Positions 57,601-64,000 of a stretch of 64,000 nucleotides of DNA are shown here, piece by piece. Location: assembly GCA_043228905.1 (NCBI GenBank), contig JBHGNT010000004.1, positions 372,001 to 436,000 on the forward strand, read 5' to 3'. Within the stretch, counting starts at the first letter, position 1; every line of letters starts with the position of its first letter. A program made the position numbers and the translations under genes. The stretch comes from Azolla caroliniana. Lineage: Eukaryota > Polypodiophyta. Below the pieces are notes generated by a model. That model did not search any database, was not told the DNA's origin, and saw only the letters and a list, made by a program, of their open reading frames with translations.

Positions 57601-59014
57601 GAAAGCCGAATCTGGTTTAGATGCCGATACTAGCACCCTACCCTCGAAGGCGACCTTTCACATTACAAACGGTTTGCTCTACCGTAGTGGAAAGGTCTGT
57701 GTTCCAGATTTACCAAATGTTAAACAGAAAATTTTTCATGAATGTCATGATGCACCATCTGCTGGTCATCCTGGAATACAACGCACACTCGTTCTCATCT
57801 CGTGTACTTTTTTCTGGCCTAAGATGCGCTCTGACGTGCATAAATACGTAACTCAATGCTTACAATGTCAGATTAATAAGTCGGAACGACTTAAAGCTGC
57901 TGGTCTTTTACATCCCTTAGATATTCCCAACAATAAATGGGAAAGTATCTCGATGGATTTTATTGTTAGTTTACCTCGTACACAGAGGGGTCATGATGCC
58001 ATATGGGTTGTCGTTGACAGGCTAACAAAATTAGCTAGATTTATTCCTACAAAAACCACGGTAACCGCTCAACAGTTGGCTTATCAATTTGTTGATGAGT
58101 TATTTCGTTTTTATGGATTACCGATGGATATTGTTAGTGATCGAGATTCCAAGTTTACTAGTGACTTTTGGACTCAGGTCTTTAAGAAACTAGAAACTAC
58201 GTTGAGCATGAGTTCCGCAGATCATCCTCAGTCTGATGGACAAACTGAACGAGTTAATCAAATTATTGAGGACATGCTTCGAGCTTATGTAGCAAAAACC
58301 CCTTCTAAGTGGGAGCAATACCTTCCTATCTTAGAATTTGCCTATAATAGCTCTAAACATACATCCACTGGATATAGTCCTTTTATGTTGATGTATGGTT
58401 TTCAGCCACGTGCCCCAGTTGATGTCACGATTCATCGTGATACATTAGACAGTACACGCAATTTTTTGCAAGACATGAACCAAATGTTGCATATTGCCAA
58501 AGAAAATGTCAAGACAGCTCAAGATCGTGCTCGATTTTATGCTGATCAGGATAGACGTCCTCGTGCATTTACTATTGGTCAAAAAGTTTTTTTGCGTGTC
58601 CCGACTGATTCTACGTCATTATCTACGGGCAAGTGCGCTAAGTTAGCCCCACGATATTGTGGCCCATTTGAAATCCTTAAGCGAGTTGGGTCATCTGCTT
58701 ATCACCTTGCCTTACCTCGTAACGTTGGTATTCATCCTGTTTTTCACGTCAGTCGTCTAAAACCATTTTTAGGCTCTGGTGATAACACCATCACAATCCA
58801 AGATCTTGTAACATTAGAGGATTTTTCTTACAAACCTCATGTTCCTGAACGAATTCTTGATTCTTGTACTAAACGTTTACGTTCTAAAGAGATTCGGCTA
58901 TTCAAGATCAAATGGATGGATAAACCTATTGATGATGCCACGTGGGAACGCGAGCATTCGCTTAAGGCACAATTTCCTCACTTTATATTGCAAGAGTGCA
59001 ATCTTTTGAAGTAG
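54611..59014 (+). CDS. Chromovirus Gag-Pol polyprotein, 1467 residues, intact
   Basis: A single frame encodes gag and all enzymes. Gag includes [15 protein letters not shown] and [20 protein letters not shown] (~90-145). The CCHC knuckle is [14 protein letters not shown] (~272). Protease: [12 protein letters not shown] (~350). [15 protein letters not shown] (~597), [13 protein letters not shown] and the catalytic [12 protein letters not shown] (~695). RNase [14 protein letters not shown] (~850) and TDHQSLKYF. Integrase: HHCC ([13 protein letters not shown] to CLQCQINK, ~1043-1095), then Asp in SMDFIVSLP, Asp in VSDRDSKF (~1176) and Glu in DGQTERVNQ (~1212), with about 35 residues between the last two. 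A C-terminal chromodomain (~1410-1467: [26 protein letters not shown]) can steer insertion to modified chromatin in this family. The start is the first Met of the frame; no stop or frameshift was seen. Confidence 0.96.
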   Translation: MEQVLNAVGTISPNETSQPQSASRTQAEITIEQLLTTTLNQLAEMRQANMALEKKFQELTIESKKEGEPSFVVTPFKGDKKERTEEAISTWLGRWESHFELHPKPHAVKIGYVGRELGGRAAAWWRGLRTAKNLPTTWEGFIDVFKKQFLQPPSQTEQAQHLLTLSSKPFTSLEDYVHHARTQIQKSGLTGEKWFIACFLNGIPNGDYHWIVHDKDPTTFEEAINIVLRYHRTSKKDHNKPEFAKTPNVKFIGKRKQSSDTLDRDSKKPNLFCAYCKKRGHTKDTCRRLERKSMNTPPQDKSTSHTGESFDIVEVHTNHLSLCECTFPSHLLGPNDLLRAVGYINGTQAHFLFDSGSSHNFLNDHFVQQMELHINASDHIYQVHMANGNVQYISGIVCQLPIQIDTYLEKLDFHVMKLQSADVILGYPWFFNKNPSLSIDWVNHSITFELNNCKHFIQCSKLPSHSLVSSKSLSEYSSSLIYSCVIDHAVQFYYFNIDATQLPHFEQRLLDSILEDFQDVFPTELPLTLPPKRNVDHQIELIPGAAPVSIPPYRLSRLEEDEIAKQLKEYLSMGHIRYSKSPWGAPVLLVKKKEGSWRMCINYRRLNKMTIKNAYPLPRADDLIDRLHGARYFTKIDLRTGYHQIRIAEDDIPKTAFRTRYGHYEFLVMPFGLTNAPATFQQAMNDVFRDQLGDFVVVFLDDILIYSRTLQDHVQHVRFVLRKLRDNSFYAKHSKCDFFQKSIVYLGHLITENGVEIEPSRIEKVKLWPIPRNIRELRSFLGFVGFLRKSIRNYSKLTTPLTDLLKGHPCKSVKPISWNEQLDKSFETLKEHVCQAPTLLLPDPSKPFSIETDASDYAIGAVLYQGGHPIAFESKKLDAAQSRYSVQEKELFAVIHALKTWRHYLYGNKFVVTTDHQSLKYFCDQPDLVGRKGRWADLIQDFDFSIRYRKGSMNTVADALSRIKEVNMLSFTEIKSDLLDHLRGKYLDDSYFSKYWTKAESGLDADTSTLPSKATFHITNGLLYRSGKVCVPDLPNVKQKIFHECHDAPSAGHPGIQRTLVLISCTFFWPKMRSDVHKYVTQCLQCQINKSERLKAAGLLHPLDIPNNKWESISMDFIVSLPRTQRGHDAIWVVVDRLTKLARFIPTKTTVTAQQLAYQFVDELFRFYGLPMDIVSDRDSKFTSDFWTQVFKKLETTLSMSSADHPQSDGQTERVNQIIEDMLRAYVAKTPSKWEQYLPILEFAYNSSKHTSTGYSPFMLMYGFQPRAPVDVTIHRDTLDSTRNFLQDMNQMLHIAKENVKTAQDRARFYADQDRRPRAFTIGQKVFLRVPTDSTSLSTGKCAKLAPRYCGPFEILKRVGSSAYHLALPRNVGIHPVFHVSRLKPFLGSGDNTITIQDLVTLEDFSYKPHVPERILDSCTKRLRSKEIRLFKIKWMDKPIDDATWEREHSLKAQFPHFILQECNLLK

Positions 59015-59021
59015 GGGAGTA

Positions 59022-59492
59022 TGTTATGTACACATAACGTTGGTGAGGGTAGGTCACTAATATTTACATTAGTGAAGGGTATGTTCACTATTATTAAAAA
59101 GGGGACTAATGATTGGATAGAATGAATGATATGTGCATGCACTATCATGATTTAGACAACCAATGAATAGAGAGCCTTTTAGAAAGGCACATCTATTCAA
59201 GGGGCCTAGGAAAAGGTATAAATATGAGGCTTAGCTACCCTCATAGGGATCACGTCGGAAGGCTGCTATCGTAGACACCGGTGGTGCGGGCTAGGCTTTC
59301 GTCTCGACGATCGTGTTTATCTCTTCCAAGGTATTAGTCATCCTAATATCCGGCGGTATGGGACGTCGGTGGTAGGTTGGCTATGTCTAGATCATAGCTC
59401 GGGGGTGGTCGGGTGGAACGGGTTCTTCTATCCAATCTATTTTCTTCCTTTTTACTTGATTTGGTCTATTGATTAGTAATAGACTCTTAACA
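59022..59492 (+). repeat. 3' LTR of the chromovirus
   Basis: Preceded by the purine tract GTAGGGGAGTA and followed by the ACTTC target duplication. Nearly identical to the 5' LTR. Confidence 0.95.
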
Positions 59493-59886
59493 ACTTCCCA
59501 TCCACAAGTATCACTTTGGTTGCATTGGTTCTCCAAAAGGTAATATGATTTCCAACCGGCTTGGAGCCAAGAATCAAAGCATGCACTCCATTTATTTGTG
59601 GCATGTACGTCAATACCAAGATATTTAAAGCTTCGAACAAATTGTATATGTTCACCTCTATATGTGATCATAGGGTAATGATGAGCTTGGATGGTTTGCA
59701 CTACCATCAATTTTGTTTTCTCCACATTCACTGCTAGTCCACAACTATGGCAAAATTCTTCTAATACCCCAAGTAAATGTTGCATAAGTTATCAACATCA
59801 TATGAGAAGAGTACCACATCATTTGCATATAGATGCAATAAGATAACACATTGCATCAATTTGGGGGCATTCAATCCCCCCGCAAG
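59493..59886 (-). pseudogene. LINE remnant, RT part
   Basis: Minus-strand reading gives LYANDVVLFSYDVDNL (YAND in place of the catalytic YADD), then EFCHSCGLAVNVEKTKLMVV and FKYLGIDVHATNKW, typical of non-LTR RT. A frameshift lies near 59780. It continues into 52384-51850 when the chromovirus is removed. No function. Confidence 0.85.
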
Positions 59887-60059
59887 GAACCGAGGAGATG
59901 GTATACGTGCAAGTAAAAGGGGAGGATGAAGATGTCGAAGTACGGGATGGATAAAGGTGCATCGGATCACGGAGAATCCGACACCAGCCAAAGTGAATAT
60001 GGACCTCAAGAGTTGAGGTCGGATGCGGCCAAGAGGGACCTCAAATTGGCGAATGAGAA

Positions 60060-60190
60060 GCTACGTTGATCAAATCGGTTTGCATTATGCTATGTGTGGA
60101 CGACCTGGTCGTCACCAACCCCGACCCTGCTGAAATTGGCGGAGTTAAGTCGCAATTGTCAAATGCATTCGAGATGAAGGACCCGGGGAA
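60060..60190 (+). pseudogene. Copia RT fragment
   Basis: The frame reads CIMLCVDDLVVTNPDPAEIG then KSQLSNAFEMKDPG, the copia RT catalytic region (CVDD for YVDD). Only ~45 residues survive. Confidence 0.7.
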
Positions 60191-60239
60191 GCATGAAGGA
60201 TCGAGGACTGTTATACTGACACGGTGTCCTGAAGATTTT

Positions 60240-60722
60240 CGTCCATAGGGGGAAACTGGGGTGGAATGGGCAAGTCGGTGGTGTGCAACATGTCCACACG
60301 TATACTAGGGAATGGTGTATAGAAATAAGATGGGAAATTTTATCCCACATTGTAAGGTCCCTCCCTCCTTGGGCTATAAAAGGAAGGGAGGGGTCACTTA
60401 TGAAGGGGTTACCTATTTTGCGTATGAGAGGTATACCACGTAGTCTAGAGTTCTTACCGCTTTAGGGTTAGGGTTTCGGTTAGGGTTTTCTCATAGTTTG
60501 GTGCGGTCCATGCGGCCACCATTGTTGTAATCATTCGTTCGTTTTAATATAACTTGAGGATTTTCTTGCCTCCATCGATCTCTCCTTCTATGTCATGGTC
60601 TTATTCTTTCCTCTTCTCCTCTTGAGCTAAGCCTCCATATCATGTCTTATTCTTTCTCCTCTACTCCCTAGTCCGAGACCCCCGTGGTCACGCCCCTTCT
60701 ACACGCACGCGCGTAACAACAC
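60240..60722. repeat. LTR-like segment between copia fragments
   Basis: Holds a TATA-like GGCTATAAAAGG (~60372), telomere-like GGGTTAGGGTTTCGGTTAGG (~60465) and ends near GCGTAACAACA. Its last ~75 bases are inversely similar to the start of LTR F (shared ACCACGGGGGTCT and GACTAGGGAGTAGAGG words). Exact borders and target duplication are not resolved. Confidence 0.4.
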
Positions 60723-60744
60723 GACAACGGTATAGCCGAACAAC

Positions 60745-61034
60745 TAATCAGCTATATTGATGCCGATTGGGCTGGCGATGTGTCGAATCATCGGTCAATA
60801 TCAAGTTTCATGTTTTCTCTTGGGAGCGCAGTTGTAGCCTAGAGTAGCAACAAGCAGACAACAGTGGCCTTGTCAAGCATCGAAGCTGAATATCGAGGCG
60901 CCACAGTTGCAACTTGTGAGGCTATATGGCTTCGGCGATTGCTACAAGATTTATGGGTCGAAGTTCCTACTCCGATTCCGATCTACTACGACAACATCAA
61001 TAGCATGCAATTGGCAAAGAACCCCGTTTTCCGT
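60745..61034 (+). pseudogene. Copia RNase H fragment
   Basis: The frame reads YIDADWAGDVSNHRSISSF, TTVALSSIEAEYRGATVAT and IYYDNINSMQLAKNPVF, the copia RNase H domain, with at least one in-frame TAG. It is cut at 61034 where LTR F begins. Confidence 0.8.
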
Positions 61035-61872
61035 TGTTGCGGAATTCCGTGAGTACGTGTAGGATCCAAGGCGGGACCACGGGGGTCTTAGACTAGGGAG
61101 TAGAGGGTACCGGGAGACTAACTCCCTCCGTGACCGACCGCACCAGAGTAGCACAAAATCGGAATGTTACCGGTTTGGGTACAGGAGGCTACTGAATGGA
61201 AAAGAGGGCGAGATGGATAGAGAGAGAGAGAGAGCACGCACGCACACAACACCGGCCTAACTTACGCCCTTATGTAGAGAGAAACGAAAGAAAGAGAACA
61301 CTAAAGACACCCACACAAACACCGAACACCGAACCTTCCACATGTAAATTTACAAGAACAAGATACAATACCGGCTTCGAGCCGGACCTAGGAAGCTCAG
61401 GATACAACAGTTGTCTACTGCCAAGCCGTCGGTCGGGGAGCTCTCGCGCTCGTCGCGCCGAGCGAGGTCTGGCACAGGAGACAAGGCCGGAACAGAACCG
61501 CTAGATGCCAGGACTCACTCGCACAAGACAATGAAGAAGAAGAAGAACTAGATGAAACCCTAGGCAAAATAAATAAATAAAGAGAAATAAAACTTACTTC
61601 GAACCTAACGGTATACCCTCCTAACACAAAATGCGCAACCCCTTTACAAAGGGCGCTCCATTCCTTTTATAGAACAAGGAGAGGGATGCGTAACAACGTG
61701 GGATAAATCCCTTATTACATGGGATCCTTTGTCCCAAATTAACTAATGTCCGGTGCCATAATGGCGCCCCTATCATTTACACAATTTGTACAAGGGTGAG
61801 TGCACATGATGCACCCCACTGATTCTTCCGATATTCCCTGATTTCTCAGTATGGCTCGGAATCTTCACAACA
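61035..61872 (-). repeat. 3' LTR of element F (838 bp)
   Basis: Termini TGTTG...CAACA, with a GA run near 61217-61232. Open frames crossing it have no motif. Confidence 0.65.
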
Positions 61873-62199
61873 TCCGCCCCCACCAAACCGCACGTCCACC
61901 GGTACGTGCCAAGTTCGGAGAAGGGTGAGAGATTCCGGCCGGTGAGGAACCGGTCTTCCGTAATCCGCATTCCGGCTATGTGTTAGCCTCGCCGGTCCGA
62001 CTCATCGGCTCTGGTTCATTCTCTGCGTTTGCCTCCCCATAGGCTTGTTCGACCCGTCGATAGGTCATTCGCCGTGATCCCGTAGTGCGCGTGCTTCCCG
62101 TTGGCCCTTCTTTCGACCACATGCACACTTCCCGTCCCTTCCGATACACGGTGTCCTCCGTCCGAGGAGCACCCGTGATGGCCCTCTTGGCCTCTATCG

Positions 62200-63820
62200 A
62201 CCTTCGCGTCGTCCCGGTTCTCGTTCTGCAGTGATCTCCACCGCCTTCGTCCCCTTTCCGCCTCCTACCTTCTCCTTGGTCTTACGTTGCCACTACGGCC
62301 GAACTACCAAGATCTCCGAAACCAGAGTGGAGGTTCCCTCTCTAGCCTTCTGTGCGAGATCACCTGAACCGGCAACCCGTCTTTGCGCCTATATTCCCGC
62401 TCTGGCACCTCCGTGTGCCGCGCACCCCCCTTCTCGTGTTCGGCTCTGCCCGTGCCGAACTCTTGTTACTTCCCATGCTCACGTCGTCGGCCCTCGCCCG
62501 ACCAGATCGTGCATCGCCGCTTCTCCGCATACTGGTGTCCTCCGCGTCTGAGGAACACCCCGTAGTAGCCCACTTGGCCACTTTCTTCTTGCGCTGCTAC
62601 CACCGGTTTGCAACCTTCCGCTTGGCGTCGTCCCCTCGCCCCCACCAGCTTGTTACCTCGGGTTCGGCTTACCACGCCAGTCGTTGCCACTCCGACTGGG
62701 CCGCCTAGATCTCCGAAGCGGGTGTGGAGGATCATTCTCCGGCCCTTGATCCTGTTTCCGGTCTCCAATCCGCGTAGTTTGTTACGCGCCCGTGCTCTCG
62801 TTCCCGACACCTCCGTGTGCCGTCTTCCGCCTTCCTTGTTCAGCACCGCCTGTGCCGAACACCGTCCCCTACTCGTGCTTCGCTTTGGCCCTTGATGGCC
62901 ACTCGCACGTCTTCCGATCCGCTCTCGGGTGTGCCCTTTTCGGCTCGGCCCACCGCTCCTTGACCGGGTGTCCCCAACAGCTTACCGGAAGATCACCCTT
63001 GTCGTATTCTGGCCTGCATGGCCTCCTTTGTTCGCGTGACACCTCGGTTATTCGGTGCTTCTGCTGTTGCCGCCTTCGTCCCCTTGCCGCCACCTTCCAT
63101 TACCCTTGGTCTCACGTTGCCACGTCGGCCGAACTGCGAGGGTCTCCCGACAAGTGTGAAGGATCCTTCTTGGGCCTCCGATTTGTTGGGTCACCGACTC
63201 GTGTACCGAGCGTGTTCAATCTTTGTCTTGCCATCTCTACCGGTCTGGTTCGTATCCGGTTCGTGGTCGCGTCGCCGGCCTGATACCTCTTTCCACTCTT
63301 TCGGCTCTTGCTTTGTCGGATCCCGTTCACCTGCCACCTCCGCCCTTCTCTCTAGGTCTCACGTTGGCTCTTGGGCGAACTGGTAGAGTCTCTGGATCAG
63401 TGTGAGGATCGCCGTAGGATCGCCCATCCGCACTTCCCGCATCGCCGGTTCCCGTTTCCTGTCACCACCATCCTTCTCACTCGGTCTCACATTGCCATGT
63501 CGGCTTGAACTGCCGGTGTCTCCGGATCAGTGTGAGGACCCCAGAGGACCGTCTTCCGCACTTCTATGCCATATCTTGGGATCCCGTTCACCCGCTGCCA
63601 CCATCCATCTCTCTAGGTCTCACGCCGGCTCTCGGGCCGACCGTCGGAGTCTCCGGATCGGTGTGAGGATCGTCGTTGGATCGACCCATCGCTTCCTTTG
63701 CCCTCGTCCCCTTTCAGCCACCATCAGTCTCTTGGTCTTACGTCGGCCCCGTTCCCGACCACCGAAGTCTCTAGATCTGGTGTGAAGGATCCTCCTCGGG
63801 CCCTTAATTTGTCTTCCCAA
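62200..63820. repeat. Degenerate GC-rich tandem repeats inside F
   Basis: At least seven diverged units of roughly 120-300 bp share the order GCC(T/A)CC...TTGGTCTCACGTTGCCA...CGGCCGAACTG...TCTCCGGATC(A/G)GTGTG then AGGATC. Unit boundaries are irregular. Arg/Pro/Ser-rich frames on both strands arise from this composition and are not supported as genes. Confidence 0.7.
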
Positions 63821-64000
63821 CCCTGTCCTGGGCCGTCCTTCTCCGCATGCCGAGAGGGTGGCTCGCTCCACACCACCTCCCGTGGTACCAATGTACCGTG
63901 TTCCCGGCCTCCCTATAGGCTTGTTTCTTCTTCCCTTCGAGATCGGTTATCCGGAAGTCCGCTTCGCCTGGTTCTCGTCCGGGTCCGTCCGTCACTCCAC

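Larger units (their letters stand above)
52385..59492 (+). mobile_element. Young full-length Ty3 chromovirus nested in a LINE
   Basis: LTRs at 52385-52855 and 59022-59492 are 471 bp each and show one difference by eye (G/A in GGCTGCT(G/A)TCGTAG). ACTTC flanks both ends (52380-52384 and 59493-59497). The PBS TGGTATCAGAGC at 52857-52868 matches initiator tRNA-Met, and a purine tract GTAGGGGAGTA precedes the 3' LTR. One uninterrupted Gag-Pol frame ends in a chromodomain. It has split a LINE without losing target sequence. This is a recent insertion, potentially autonomous. Confidence 0.96.
61035..64000 (-). mobile_element. Element F: non-autonomous LTR element related to B, cut by window end
   Basis: The 3' LTR is 61035-61872 (TGTTGCGG to CACAACA) and the purine tract GGTGGGGGCGGA at 61873-61884 is identical to that of B. 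The next ~40 bases inward (GTCCACCGGTACGTGCCAA) resemble B (ATCCACCGGCATGCGCCAA). Where B has integrase, F has no coding domain, only GC-rich repeats to the window edge. It therefore looks like a large non-autonomous derivative of the B lineage. The 5' LTR lies outside. Confidence 0.65.

Noticed and set aside
1-64000. tRNA, rRNA or snRNA genes
   Set aside because: No cloverleaf or conserved rRNA core was recognised by eye. The TGGTATCAGAGC words are primer-binding sites.
62230-64000. Arg/Pro-rich frames at the right end
   Set aside because: Both strands are open because of GC-rich tandem repeats, and no domain is recognisable.

Overview
The window is nuclear DNA of a land plant with a large, repeat-rich genome. 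The evidence is a spliced plant-specific PLATZ zinc-finger gene, long AT-rich intergenic stretches with GA/GT microsatellites, and several layers of nested LTR retrotransposons. The lineage cannot be fixed from sequence alone. A DUF7869-type gene and a Ty3-type family with unusual RT motifs lean (inference only) towards a seed-free vascular plant, a bryophyte or a gymnosperm rather than a typical angiosperm.

Layout. 1-7962: AT-rich, no convincing gene. 7963-9501 (minus): intact three-exon PLATZ gene with a GA/GT microsatellite block just upstream. 10.6-20.8 kb: intergenic DNA with two foldback (MITE-like) elements and a 486-bp direct duplication carrying telomere-like motifs. 20.8-26.5 kb: a decayed Ty3-type gag (element C) split by element X, whose two ~1.3-kb LTRs face each other; a 4-bp target duplication flanks X. 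26.5-28.1 kb: 3' end of another LTR element (E). 28.2-31.0 kb (minus): decayed DUF7869-type gene. 31.66-31.85 kb: TATA box, repeated leader and an orphan first exon.

31.9-44.1 kb: a tandem array of near-perfect palindromes with a 51-bp period, interrupted by Ty3-type element B (31963-44003, minus). B is itself interrupted in its RT by a young, full-length Ty1/copia element (35071-40486, plus). 44.1-50.5 kb: a 233-bp tandem repeat, then a minus-strand gene of at least seven exons with a RING-like Cys/His motif and a C-terminal FCP1/HAD-like domain. One of its introns is ~1.6 kb of reiterated palindromic TAGCTAATTAGCTA, and its last exon has two in-frame TAG codons. 50.7-51.8 kb: dead copia. 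51.85-59.89 kb: a LINE remnant (minus) split by a young, full-length Ty3 chromovirus (52385-59492). 59.9-64 kb: copia fragments, then a non-autonomous LTR element (F) related to B, whose interior is tandem repeats.

Insertions can be ordered: palindrome array, then B, then copia; gag C, then X; LINE, then chromovirus. The copia and chromovirus LTR pairs each show one difference by eye and both polyproteins are open. B, C, X and F share terminal motifs, a primer-binding-site sequence or polypurine tract, so they look like one lineage. The most unusual signals are the palindrome array with arm changes that preserve pairing, the inward-facing LTRs of X, and the palindrome-filled intron of the FCP1-like gene.
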